A stretch of DNA of 64,000 nt, from NCBI GenBank assembly GCA_027450185.1, contig DAIDKF010000012.1, positions 1 through 64,000 on the forward strand, in the 5' to 3' direction. The notes beneath the pieces were generated by a model, which was not told the DNA's origin, did no database searches, and saw nothing but the letters and a program-made list of their open reading frames with translations. Source of the stretch: Granulicella sp. GTDB taxonomy: Bacteria > Acidobacteriota > Terriglobia > Terriglobales > Acidobacteriaceae. The position numbers were made by a program, and so were the translations under genes. Below are positions 1 to 7,757 of this stretch, piece after piece; the first letter of the stretch is position 1; the number at the start of each line of letters is the position of its first letter.

Positions 1-172
1 CCTGGAGGGTGGTGGGGTGGGGGATGGCGGGCGTGGCGTCGGGCCGCGAGCCAAGTTTGCGGTGACGCTTGCCGAGTTCGATGTGGAAGTAGCAGAAGGC
101 CTCGGAGCGGAGGGCGGGCGCGCCGCAACGCACTCCGTTGGTAAGGATGTGACGACAGAAGTTGGTGGCCAT
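1..172 (-). CDS. Small cysteine/histidine protein, 3' end cut by window edge
   Basis: Reading leftward from an ATG at 172, an open frame runs off the window after 57 codons. It begins MATNFCRHILTNGVRCG and continues with FCYFHIELGKRH. The cysteines at residues 6, 16 and 27 plus His30 form a C-x9-C-x10-C-x2-H pattern that could bind one zinc ion. I recall similar short proteins as common, uncharacterised conserved proteins in Acidobacteria; that is memory, not a search. The end of the protein lies outside the window. No function can be assigned; a role in nucleic-acid or metal binding would be guesswork. Confidence 0.6.
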   Translation of the reverse strand, partial: MATNFCRHILTNGVRCGAPALRSEAFCYFHIELGKRHRKLGSRPDATPAIPHPTTLQ

Positions 173-400
173 GATGGATTCCTTTCGCGGAGTGGGGGCC
201 AGCCTGACGTTGGCACCCCCCTCCCCCCTTGTTTTTTCAAATGATTCCAAACAAATGGGTTACAGCTAAATGATTCATTTCATTGGTGCTATTAACTCGT
301 TTGAAATGAAAGACTTGCCCTTTTTGTGTCCGCAAAGGATTCACTGCAAAGGATTTATAGGCAAATAATTCATAAAAAACAAGTTACTGTTGGTTTTGCG

Positions 401-661
401 CTACCTGGCGTTGTTGACCGGGTTGGTGGCAGGGTTGTAGACGGTGTCGTTGGGGGAGCGGTGCTCCGGGTGGTTGTGGTGATGACGAGCGTCGTGAAGC
501 TGGGCTACGCCGGGAAGATGGGTGACGGCCCGCTTGCGATTACGCCGGGCGTTGAGTTCGTGGGGCGGGAGCTTGCGGTCGACGCTGCAGGCGTCGTTGT
601 CGCAGCAGTGTTGCTTGCAGGCATCGTCTTTGCAGGCATCGTTCTTACAGGGTTGATTCAT
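401..661 (-). CDS. Cysteine-pentad, histidine-rich small protein
   Basis: An 86-residue protein preceded by a near-ideal ribosome site (AAGGAG, 9 bases before the ATG), which is the main reason to accept it over the overlapping plus-strand frame. Cysteines fall at residues 5, 10, 15, 20 and 25, exactly every fifth position, with an extra Cys19; the repeated unit is C-K-x-D-A. The second half is basic, with a histidine cluster (HHHNHPEH). No signal peptide or membrane segment is visible. The Cys array followed by a His cluster suggests metal binding (metallothionein-like) or redox buffering, but I recognise no named family. No maturation enzyme typical of modified peptides is adjacent. Confidence 0.6.
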   Translation of the reverse strand: MNQPCKNDACKDDACKQHCCDNDACSVDRKLPPHELNARRNRKRAVTHLPGVAQLHDARHHHNHPEHRSPNDTVYNPATNPVNNAR

Positions 662-967
662 GATGTTTTCTCCTTGATTTGGCGCATTAAATGGATCAGG
701 AGCTGCAAGTGGCGGTGTCGCCGGCTTGCAGCCCCTGAGGTCCGAGGAGGAGTGCTTCCCTTCCCGATTTATGGCCTGAATTAATTGTAGCGAGTTGAAG
801 GGGGTAACTATGCCAACTCTATTTGGTTTGGTTTGTTTGGGTTAGGGAGATTAGGGGGTTGACAGGTTTTGGGAGGGTACGGAGAAACTCAGGGGCAAGG
901 GCCATGGCAACTGCCGAGGCGGTTGCCATGGGTGGGGTTGATGGCGAATGGATGGGAGGAGAGTTGG
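662..967. other. Intergenic region
   Basis: The stretch between the Cys-rich gene and the YncE-like gene carries the leader of the former (its ribosome site at about 670-675) and a strong hairpin near 902-931. Nothing else is recognised. Confidence 0.5.
902..931 (-). terminator. Strong hairpin downstream of the YncE-like gene
   Basis: CCATGGCAAC (902-911) and GTTGCCATGG (922-931) are perfect inverted repeats, and the inner bases continue the pairing (GCC with GGC), leaving a very short loop. It lies about 37 bases past the stop of the leftward gene at 968. No T-run follows, so it may stabilise the RNA 3' end rather than terminate intrinsically. Confidence 0.5.
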
Positions 968-2002
968 TTATTTGCCGATGACGATGAGGCTGAAGGTGCC
1001 GGGGATCATGGGAGGACGGCTGTAGCGCTGGCCGGGTTGCGGGGGTGGGGTGGGGCCGAAGTCCGCCGTGGCCGTGAGGAGGTGGCCGGTGGTGGAGTCG
1101 AGGGCGATGGTGCGGGCACCACGCCTGGTGGTGACGGTCTGCTCGACGGCAAAGTCAGTGGGAGAGGATTCCTTGATGACGGTGAGGGTGCCGTCGCCCT
1201 GAGTGCTGAAGGTCTCCTGGGTGGCGGGGTTGAAGACCGCTCCGTCGCAGCCTACGCCGATGGGGAGGGTGGTGAGGATGTGGCCGTCGGAGGCGCGGAG
1301 GATGACCATGTTGTTCTTGTCGCGGCAGGCGGCGAAGAGGATGCCGTGGTCGGCGTCGATGGCCAGGCCGGCACAGCCGCCGCTGACCGAGGAGATGTCG
1401 TAGTTGGCGGTGAGCTTCATGGTGGCGGTGTCTACGACGGCGATGCGGTCCTTGTCTTCGATGTCGATGAAGAGATGGCCGTGGTTGTCGAGGACGGACT
1501 GCTCGGGCTCCCCGCCGAGGTTGAGGGTGGAGAGGATGTTGCCGGTGGCGGCGTCGAGGACGACGACGTTGGGCTCGGCGTGGGAGAGGATGTAGACGCG
1601 GTGGGTGGCGGGGTCGTCGAGATAGCCGTCAGGGTGGCCGCCGGTGGTGATGGTCTTGATGACCTTGAGGGTTCGGGTGTCAAACATGGTGACGGGGTTG
1701 CTGGTGGCGAAGCCGTGGTGGGTGGCGTCGTCGACGGCGGCGCCGTGGGCGTTGCCGGTGGGAACGTCGGCGATGGGAGCGAGGGTGTCGAGGTTATAGA
1801 CGTGGAGGGTGCCGGTGGGTCCGGAGCGGGCGATGTAGAGCTGGCGGGCGGAGGAGTCGGCAGCGACATAGTCCCAGCCACCGTCGCCACCGAGTTTGTC
1901 GATGGAGAGGATCCTGTAGGGACCGGACTGGGCAGTGAGCGATGGGGTGAGGGCTGCGGCGACGACGGTGAGCGCTAAGGTGAGGCGGAGGGCACGAGTC
2001 AT
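968..2002 (-). CDS. Secreted YncE-like beta-propeller protein
   Basis: 344 residues with a classic signal peptide (basic start, hydrophobic stretch, cleavage near LTAQS). The mature part is a chain of about 40-residue repeats typical of YncE/NHL-like propellers, with units such as RQLYIARSG, THRVYILSHAEPNVVVLD and HGILFAACRDKNNMVILR, in which a value or key name alternates with V-V-D-x-A-T-G turns. Such proteins fold as periplasmic or surface seven-bladed propellers and usually bind ligands or partners rather than catalyse reactions. It is a lone gene between unrelated small genes, with a hairpin just after its stop. Substrate unknown. Confidence 0.85.
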   Translation of the reverse strand: MTRALRLTLALTVVAAALTPSLTAQSGPYRILSIDKLGGDGGWDYVAADSSARQLYIARSGPTGTLHVYNLDTLAPIADVPTGNAHGAAVDDATHHGFATSNPVTMFDTRTLKVIKTITTGGHPDGYLDDPATHRVYILSHAEPNVVVLDAATGNILSTLNLGGEPEQSVLDNHGHLFIDIEDKDRIAVVDTATMKLTANYDISSVSGGCAGLAIDADHGILFAACRDKNNMVILRASDGHILTTLPIGVGCDGAVFNPATQETFSTQGDGTLTVIKESSPTDFAVEQTVTTRRGARTIALDSTTGHLLTATADFGPTPPPQPGQRYSRPPMIPGTFSLIVIGK

Positions 2003-2145
2003 GATGCGATAGAGTATACGGCTGGAACGGCAGGGCGAAGCTTAAGGCTTACTCACGATGGAGAGTTTTGTGGAGACGCGGCGAGGCCCATGCGCCGTGG
2101 GGAGGGCGGCGGATGGGCCGAACCGAGCCGGGGGGAGAGAGGGCT

Positions 2146-2445
2146 TTAGTCGGGCTGCATCTGGTGGGCGTGGACGCGGCCCCAGAGGAGGCGGGTGATG
2201 AGATTGCCGGGGGCCTTGCTGTGACGCTCGATCTGGCCGGGTTTGACGTCAATCTCAAAGCCGGTGAAGAGGTCGGTGATGCGCTTGTCGGTGAAGCCGC
2301 GCTGACGCAGGATCTGGATCTCGTCTTCGAGCAGGGAGATGACTTCGGCGCCGGTGTAGCGTTCATCTTCGGCACCGGCGGCCTCGCGGAGTTCGCGGGC
2401 GGCGACGGCGATCTGGTCGATGGTGTAGGTCTTCTTGTGTGCCAT
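2146..2445 (-). CDS. Small conserved helical protein, paralog 1
   Basis: 99 residues from MAHKKTYTIDQ. The start at 2445 is chosen because GGAGGGG lies just upstream; the open frame continues further up but that part reads like noise. The core (DEIQILRQRGFTDKRITDLF followed by TGFEIDV) resembles an amphipathic helix-turn-helix seen in small unnamed proteins. A second gene at 2953-3249 has the same core and the same C-terminal pattern (LL/IW-G-x-x-x-A...Q-x-D), so the two are paralogs. No catalytic motif or membrane segment is visible. Function unknown; a small adaptor or DNA-associated protein is possible. Confidence 0.65.
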   Translation of the reverse strand: MAHKKTYTIDQIAVAARELREAAGAEDERYTGAEVISLLEDEIQILRQRGFTDKRITDLFTGFEIDVKPGQIERHSKAPGNLITRLLWGRVHAHQMQPD

Positions 2446-2761
2446 GGAGTCCCCTCCAGAGGAGCAAGCGGTGCAGATACGGCCAAGAGGCCGAGCTGCG
2501 GGGCGGCGTGGCCGTAAACGTCCCGTGGAGGGTTTATCGGCAAGGGGACAAAACTCCGCATCATGTTCCGAATTGGGACAAGTCGATGGAGTTAAGGAGC
2601 GCCGGAGAGGCTGCGCGAGAGAGGTTCTGAATCGAGTATGGGAAGGGCGGGGATGTTTTCCTCTCGCTAATGGAGAAGCAAACTGGTAGAAGTGGGGATA
2701 CGGTTCGAGGCCCGGCAGGCTGCGGGTGCGGAGACCATGCGAGGCGACGGAGGGTTCTGCT

Positions 2762-2932
2762 ATGGCCGGAGATCGGGGTACGCGTGGGCCGAGGTCGCGG
2801 TGGCCTGATGTGGTGCAGTTTGTGTTTGTGGTGTGCCTGACGGTGCTGTTTCTACTGCTTGCGGTGAGTATGCAGCGGCACCACTTTCTGCGCGGAGAAC
2901 TGTACAAGCAGAGTCATCCGTACTCGCAGTAG
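2762..2932 (+). CDS. Single-pass membrane microprotein
   Basis: A 56-residue frame, MAGDRGTRGPRSRWPD followed by one clear membrane helix (VVQFVFVVCLTVLFLLLAVS) and a basic tail ending KQSHPYSQ. The ATG at 2762 has GGAGGG about eight bases upstream; an upstream in-frame ATG has no such site. A positive N-terminus before the helix suggests N-in topology. It sits on the plus strand between two paralogous minus-strand genes, which may indicate a small functional unit. No family recognised; coding status rests on the helix, the ribosome site and the lack of a better frame. Confidence 0.5.
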   Translation: MAGDRGTRGPRSRWPDVVQFVFVVCLTVLFLLLAVSMQRHHFLRGELYKQSHPYSQ

Positions 2933-2952
2933 CGGGTGAGGGCTGGAGTGGG

Positions 2953-3249
2953 TCAGTCGGCCTGGAGAGGGGCGGCGTTGATTTTGCCCCAGATGAGGCG
3001 AATCAACTGGTCGTTAAGCGGGACGGACCAGTTGCATCCGGCTGGCGCGGGGTGAGCATCGATGTTGAAGCCGCTGAAGAGGCCATGGATGCACTCGTCG
3101 CTGAGGCCGCGGTCGCGGAGGATGCGGATCTCGTCCTGGAGGGTGGAGGCGACCTGGATGTCGGTGAGAGGGGCGGCGGCGGCGCGGTGCTCGGACGTGA
3201 GAGCTGTCACGAAGGAGTAGTCAGCGGGATTCGGTTGCGGATGGGTCAT
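2953..3249 (-). CDS. Small conserved helical protein, paralog 2
   Basis: 98 residues from MTHPQPNPADYSF; the start at 3249 follows a GGAG about 11 bases upstream, and the longer frame above it looks non-coding. Its core, DEIRILRDRGLSDECIHGLF then SGFNIDAHPA, matches the gene at 2146-2445 position by position, and both end with a similar tryptophan-glycine segment. The two copies flank the divergent membrane microprotein at 2762-2932. No enzyme motif, signal or membrane segment. The pair may have arisen by local duplication and divergence. Function unknown. Confidence 0.6.
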   Translation of the reverse strand: MTHPQPNPADYSFVTALTSEHRAAAAPLTDIQVASTLQDEIRILRDRGLSDECIHGLFSGFNIDAHPAPAGCNWSVPLNDQLIRLIWGKINAAPLQAD

Positions 3250-3634
3250 GAGATTCCAGACTCCGGATTGCTCCTGTGCGTCAGTTACGAGAGGCCGCAT
3301 CGTTGGTCTTGCGGCTGGGCGGCGCAAGGACGTCTACGGCGAACGATACGTCGGCGGCCACACACGAGCTCTACGGGCACATCGAGCGTGCTCACGAGGC
3401 TGATCTCTCCGCTGAGCAATTCCGATCATAGTGATGGCGAAGGGAATCCGAGATGGTTCGCAGGGGTTAATCCGCTGGGTGACCTAGACAGTCAATATCG
3501 GAAGTGAAACGTGTGCAAGTAGATGCGGGGAGGGTCAGCGCGATAAAGGATTGGGGGCGCAGAGCGACGCAGCCGCCTGGCGGCGGTGGAGAGGACAGAC
3601 GGCTGCTGAACTGCTGAATCCACGGTGAGGACTC
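3250..3634. other. Intergenic region with no recognised feature
   Basis: About 385 bases separate the start of the second paralog from the stop of the tautomerase gene. Short frames exist on both strands but none has a ribosome site, a plausible composition or recognisable motifs. It probably holds the promoter of the paralog at its left end. Confidence 0.4.
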
Positions 3635-4075
3635 TCAGCGGCCAATATGGTCCATCAGGTCGCGGTCTTCGGGGGGAAGGTTCTGGAGCCAATCGGATTC
3701 AGCGCCGGGCTGAGGGAGGAGGTGGCCGAACTCTACCATCTGGTTGGCGGGCAGGTCGTTGACATAGGCCCAGACGGCATTTTGCGGAGCGTTGGCGGCC
3801 AGGGCAAGGGCGGTGGTGAGCTGGAGGAGAAGCTGCTGCTTCTGCTCTGGGGTGCGGCCTGCGCGGATGTGGCCGTGGAGGAAGATGAGATCGTGCTGGA
3901 GGGGTTTGCCACCGACGAAGTGGTTGCCCGATTCGATGACGGTGAAGATGACCTGCGCGAAGAAAGAGTGCGCACCCGTGACCGACTTGTGGATGCGGGT
4001 GATCTCCTGCGCGATGCGGGTCTTCTGGCGTGGGGTGAGGCGGCGTGCGGCGGTGGTGACGGTGTAGGTGGGCAT
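3635..4075 (-). CDS. Tautomerase-superfamily enzyme of the cis-CaaD / Cg10062 type
   Basis: 146 residues beginning M-P-T-Y; removal of Met exposes the catalytic N-terminal proline of the tautomerase superfamily. Numbering from that proline, the protein has His28, Arg70, Arg73, Tyr103 and Glu114 at exactly the positions I know as the active-site residues of cis-3-chloroacrylic acid dehalogenase (cis-CaaD) and its homolog Cg10062. The segment NQMVEFGHLLPQPG also matches the family's C-terminal region, and the length agrees. Cg10062-type enzymes hydrate acetylene carboxylates and dehalogenate poorly, so the true substrate is open. The gene follows a FAH-fold hydrolase by 21 bases and is probably co-transcribed with it. 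Confidence 0.85.
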   Translation of the reverse strand: MPTYTVTTAARRLTPRQKTRIAQEITRIHKSVTGAHSFFAQVIFTVIESGNHFVGGKPLQHDLIFLHGHIRAGRTPEQKQQLLLQLTTALALAANAPQNAVWAYVNDLPANQMVEFGHLLPQPGAESDWLQNLPPEDRDLMDHIGR

Positions 4076-4096
4076 GGGATCTCCGGGCAGGAGTTG

Positions 4097-4960
4097 TCAG
4101 TTGGCAGTTGGCGGGGCGGGTTCGATGGGATTGCTGAGGGTGCCGATGCCTTCGATGGTGATGGTGACGCGGTCACCGGCACGCATGAAGAGGGGCGGCT
4201 CGCGGGTGAAGCCTACGCCGCCGGGGGTGCCGGTGGCGATGACGTCGCCCGGGGAGAGGCGGGTGAAGCCGCTGAGGTAGGCGATGATGCGGGGGATGGA
4301 GAAGATCATGTCGTCGAGGTGCGCGGACTGGACGAGCTGGTCGTTGAGGCGGGTCTGGATGGAGTTGTGGCCGAGGGGACCAGCCTCTGCAGGGGTGATG
4401 AGCGTGGGACCGAAGCCGCCGGTGGAGGGAAAGTTCTTGCCGGGAGTGAACTGGTTGGTGTGGCGCTGCCAGTCGCGGATGGAGCCGTCGTTGAAGATGG
4501 AGTAACCGCCGATGAGTTGGGCGGCCTGATCCTCGGAGACGTGATGGCCGGCTTTGCCGATGATGACGGCGAGTTCGCCCTCGTAGTCGAAGTCGGTGGA
4601 GTTGGAGGGCAGGAGCATGGGGGTGTTGTGGCCGGTGAGGGTGTCGGCAAAGCGGGTGAAGATGGTGGGGAACTTTGCGACGGGGCGGCCGGTTTCGGCG
4701 CGGTGCTCTTCGTAGTTGAGGCCGATGCAGAAGATCTTGGAGGGGTTGGGGAGGATGGGGAGATAAGTGAACTGGCCGGTGGCGTAGTCGGTGACGGTGG
4801 GCGAGGGGAGCGGCGCGAGCAGGCCGAGGCCCTGCGCGGTGAGGAGGGTGCGGAGGTCGGGGAGGATGGAGCCGATGCGGCGGCCAAGATCGAAGACGCC
4901 ATCGGGACGTGCGATGCCGTAGGAGGTGCGACCCTCTGCGCTGAATGTGATGAATGCCAT
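4097..4960 (-). CDS. Fumarylacetoacetate hydrolase (FAH) family protein
   Basis: 287 residues from MAFITFSAEG (ATG at 4960, GGGAA upstream; the longer frame above is not coding-like). After an N-terminal lid region, the core has the FAH signature KIFCIGLNYEEH, the metal-binding DYEGELAVIIG (two Glu) and FNDGSIRDWQ (Asp), then GDVIATGTPGGVGF. These residues coordinate Mg or Mn and hydrolyse or decarboxylate beta-keto or 2-oxo acids. Members include acylpyruvases and oxaloacetate decarboxylases, so the exact substrate cannot be read from sequence. It lies 21 bases upstream of the cis-CaaD-like tautomerase, suggesting a two-step conversion of an unsaturated or 2-oxo acid. Confidence 0.9.
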   Translation of the reverse strand: MAFITFSAEGRTSYGIARPDGVFDLGRRIGSILPDLRTLLTAQGLGLLAPLPSPTVTDYATGQFTYLPILPNPSKIFCIGLNYEEHRAETGRPVAKFPTIFTRFADTLTGHNTPMLLPSNSTDFDYEGELAVIIGKAGHHVSEDQAAQLIGGYSIFNDGSIRDWQRHTNQFTPGKNFPSTGGFGPTLITPAEAGPLGHNSIQTRLNDQLVQSAHLDDMIFSIPRIIAYLSGFTRLSPGDVIATGTPGGVGFTREPPLFMRAGDRVTITIEGIGTLSNPIEPAPPTAN

Positions 4961-5079
4961 GCTTGCTTCCCTGCCCTGTCTGGTTTGTGGCCGAGGACGG
5001 CCTGTGTCGATGGTAGAACATGCACGGCGGTCGCGGGAGAAAGGGTCATTGGGCAGGACGGGCAGCAGCAGGGGCAACG

Positions 5080-5123
5080 GCAAAAACAACAGCGCGTGCC
5101 AGCGCAGAGGCTCTGGCACACGC
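5080..5123 (-). terminator. Intrinsic terminator after the YceI operon
   Basis: Arms at 5092-5102 and 5113-5123 pair with a single mismatch (core GTGCCAG/CTGGCAC). Read leftward, the hairpin is followed by GTTGTTTTTG. It lies 26 bases past the YceI stop, the expected place for rho-independent termination of the seven-gene operon. Confidence 0.7.
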
Positions 5124-5148
5124 TGTGGTGTGGTGATCTGAATCGGGT

Positions 5149-5727
5149 CTAGTTGGCGGGGGCCAGGGAGCCGGAGAGAGAGAGGTTCACGTCCACCTCC
5201 TTGGCTACTTTGAAGACGAACCAGCTTGGGTCCTTGAGGCCCCACTGGACGTAGGGGACCTGAAAGCGCGTGTCGGCGATGCAGTGGGCGCCGTCGATGT
5301 GGAGGTGCATGGCGACGGTGAGGGGATGGGGGGTGCCGTGGAGGGTGAAGATGCCGGTGACCTGAAGGGTGGAGTCGCCGGTGGGTGCGATGGTGCCGGT
5401 GTAGCTCTCGGGAGCGAAGGTGATGTCAGAGAATTTGGCGGCGTCGAGGACGTCTTTGAACATCTTTTTGTCGCGGCCATCGTTGCCGGTGTTGCCGCTG
5501 GTGGCGGAGACGACGATGAGGCCGGAGAGCTTGGGCGAGCTGCGGTCGAAGTCAACCGTTCCCTTGTCGACGTGGAAGGTGCCGGTGGTGGTGTCGTGAT
5601 TGGAGTCCAGAGTGAAGGCGACGGTGCTGGCACCGGGGTTGACGGTGAGGGTCTGGCGCTGAGCGAGGGCAAAAGGTGTACAGAGCAGCGGGAGGGCTAC
5701 GAATAACAGACGTGCAGTGCTTTTCAT
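5149..5727 (-). CDS. YceI-family periplasmic isoprenoid-binding protein
   Basis: 192 residues starting MKSTARLLF, with a signal peptide cleaved near ALAQRQ. The mature protein has the YceI lipocalin-like pattern: an early STVAFTLDSNH strand, then TGTFHVDKGTVDFD, GRDKKMFKDVLDAAKFSDITF, a L-Q-V-T-G-x-F-T-L-H-G segment and a C-terminal strand VDVNLSLSGS. YceI-fold proteins bind polyprenyl chains or quinones in a barrel in the periplasm. Its ATG overlaps the TGA of the upstream cytochrome fusion (ATGA), so translation is coupled. The polyprenyl diphosphate synthase at the head of the same operon makes an isoprenoid ligand especially plausible. Confidence 0.9.
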   Translation of the reverse strand: MKSTARLLFVALPLLCTPFALAQRQTLTVNPGASTVAFTLDSNHDTTTGTFHVDKGTVDFDRSSPKLSGLIVVSATSGNTGNDGRDKKMFKDVLDAAKFSDITFAPESYTGTIAPTGDSTLQVTGIFTLHGTPHPLTVAMHLHIDGAHCIADTRFQVPYVQWGLKDPSWFVFKVAKEVDVNLSLSGSLAPAN

Positions 5728-7757
5728 TGAGATTCTCCGTGAGGGATTGGACGAATGGAGGGTGAATTTGGGTGCAGGATGATTTGCTGCAACCAAAGCG
5801 TGAGCGACGCGACGTCTGCGTCGGGGAGATATTCGTGACCGGGCATGTCGGTGCCGGGAATGCCGAACTTGATGATCTGGGCGAGGCGGTCGCGCTGCGG
5901 AGGGCCGGGCTGGGAGGGGATGTCGAGCAACGGGCCAACGGACGGGATGGGGGGAAGGCGGCGGAAGCTGGTGCGCCATTGGTTGCGGGTGGCGCCGTCG
6001 GCGGCGTGGCAGGTGGCGCATTCGGCGGTGAAGAGTTGCTGGCCGTGAGCGGCGGTGGCGGCGGCGTAGGCCGCGGGGGAGGGTTGCCAGGAGCGCTGCG
6101 CGAGGAGGTGGGTGAGGCCGGGGTCGGAGTCCTGGCCGTTGCCGGGTGCGGAGGCTGGCGGGCAGAGGGTTTGGAGGTAGGCGATGAGGTCGTCGCCGCG
6201 ACTGGGGACACCGGGTTGGGTGCGGAAGAGATAGGCGTAGGAGGGCATGATGGAGCCGTGGCTGACCTGCGGCGGAGCGTAGAAGTGGGCACGGAGCCAG
6301 AGGGGGGAGCGACGACTGCCAACCTCGGAGAGGTCCGGGCCCTGGCGGCGATTGCCGATGAGAGGTGGATGCTGGGCGCGGAGATCGGCGAGGGGTTGGG
6401 TGGGGCCCCAGAGAAGGACGTCGGGGGTGTTGGGGCGGACGTACTGGGAGTGGCAGTTGATGCAGCCCTCGGAGATGTAAACCTGACGGCCGCGTTCGGC
6501 CTGGGTGAGAGGAGTGGATGCGGGGGTGAGGGCTTTCTGGGTGGACCATACCGCGGCGGCTGCGAGAAGGACTGCGGCGGTGGCGAGGAGTTCGCGGCGA
6601 CGGGTCTGGAGGAGGTGCGGGGTGAGGATGAGCGCGGCGGCGAAGAGGACGAAGGCGGGTGGGATGTGGCCGAGGTGCTGGCCCATGCCGATGCCCATGG
6701 CGGAGCCGCACCAGCCGCCGATGGCGTAGATCCAGCCGGCACGGCGACCGCGTTCGGCGGCGTTGGTGACGCCGGAGAACAGGGCCGGGTAGGCGACCAG
6801 AGCGACGGAGTAGAGCGAGACTCCAACGGGATAGAAGAGCGAGGCGAGGGGGGCGCGGGCGGCGGCCGATTGCGGGTTGCTGAGGAGAAGGCAGGCGGCG
6901 GCAAGGGCGAGGAGAGCGGCGGCGAGGGTGGTGGAGAGGCCTCGGCGGCGGAGGAGATGGACGCTGGCGAGCGCGGCGGCGAGGTGAAGGACACCGTTGA
7001 GGCAAAGGTGGGTGGTGCCCTGCCAGGTGCCGGCCTTGAGGGCGGGGGTGCTTTGGATGATGAAGAAGGCAGCGGAGTCCAGCCAGATGAGGGCAGTGAA
7101 GGCGATGAGGACCAGGGGGAAGATGAGGGCGGCGGCGGGTTCAGCGGAGGGCTCAGCGGTGGACGGTATGCGGGGACTGGCTGCCGCGGCCATGATGACG
7201 GGGGTGGTTTGGGAGGCGAGGAGAACGGCGGCCAGGCAGAGAGCGGCGGCGGTGAGGGATTGGGTTTCGGGAGAGGCGGTGAAGAGCGGGGGGAAGTTGC
7301 AGAGGAGGTAGCCGAGGCCGGTGCCCAGACCGACCTTGAGGAGCGGATTAGAGGCGCCAAGCCAGAGCCGGAGGTGAGTGACCAGGGTGACGGTGAGCGT
7401 GCCGAGGGAGGCTCCGATGAGGAAGGCGACGGCGATGCTGCCGGGGAGGGTGAGGGGGACGAGCGTGAGGAGGGCTGCGGCGGCGGCGAGGGTGAGAGCC
7501 AACTGCAAACGCGGGCGTGGGGCGGAGAGGACTTCGGTGCGCGGTGCGACGAGGCTGAAGAGGATTCCGCCCAGAGCCATGGCGGCCATGACGGGTTTGA
7601 GGTGGGCGTCGGTGAGGTGGAGCTGGGCGAGGCGGTGGAGGAAGGCGAACTGCGCGAAGATGAGGAAGTAAACGTAGGTGATGGCCACGAGCGCGACGCC
7701 GCACCAGCCGCTGGCGGGCCGGGATGTGGCGAGATCGCGCTGGGTGGAGAGGGTCAT
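5724..7757 (-). CDS. Carrier-like membrane domain fused to two cytochrome c domains
   Basis: 677 residues. Residues about 15-415 hold roughly twelve hydrophobic helices resembling an MFS-type or related polytopic domain. A CcoO-like cytochrome c domain follows: heme motif C432-I-N-C-H436, then SQYVRP, GPDLSEVG and the Met ligand in GSIMPSY. A second cytochrome c has C580-A-T-C-H584 and TDMPGH. GCINCHSQYVRP closely resembles the CcoO/FixO subunit of cbb3 oxidases. Start and stop overlap both neighbours by ATGA. Together with the CcoN-like protein encoded two genes upstream it suggests a membrane electron-transfer unit; what the carrier-like domain moves, if anything, is unknown. Confidence 0.85.
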   Translation of the reverse strand: MTLSTQRDLATSRPASGWCGVALVAITYVYFLIFAQFAFLHRLAQLHLTDAHLKPVMAAMALGGILFSLVAPRTEVLSAPRPRLQLALTLAAAAALLTLVPLTLPGSIAVAFLIGASLGTLTVTLVTHLRLWLGASNPLLKVGLGTGLGYLLCNFPPLFTASPETQSLTAAALCLAAVLLASQTTPVIMAAAASPRIPSTAEPSAEPAAALIFPLVLIAFTALIWLDSAAFFIIQSTPALKAGTWQGTTHLCLNGVLHLAAALASVHLLRRRGLSTTLAAALLALAAACLLLSNPQSAAARAPLASLFYPVGVSLYSVALVAYPALFSGVTNAAERGRRAGWIYAIGGWCGSAMGIGMGQHLGHIPPAFVLFAAALILTPHLLQTRRRELLATAAVLLAAAAVWSTQKALTPASTPLTQAERGRQVYISEGCINCHSQYVRPNTPDVLLWGPTQPLADLRAQHPPLIGNRRQGPDLSEVGSRRSPLWLRAHFYAPPQVSHGSIMPSYAYLFRTQPGVPSRGDDLIAYLQTLCPPASAPGNGQDSDPGLTHLLAQRSWQPSPAAYAAATAAHGQQLFTAECATCHAADGATRNQWRTSFRRLPPIPSVGPLLDIPSQPGPPQRDRLAQIIKFGIPGTDMPGHEYLPDADVASLTLWLQQIILHPNSPSIRPIPHGESQ

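Noticed and set aside
326-784. Plus-strand frame opposite the Cys-rich gene
   Set aside because: It contains hydrophobic valine repeats from the complement and lacks a ribosome site; the minus strand has an ideal one.
869-1978. 369-codon plus-strand frame opposite the YncE-like gene
   Set aside because: Glycine/valine/aspartate-rich mirror of a G+C-rich coding region; the minus strand has a signal peptide and propeller repeats.
3647-5152. 501-codon plus-strand frame spanning the tautomerase and FAH genes
   Set aside because: It crosses two well-identified minus-strand genes and has no domain or ribosome site.
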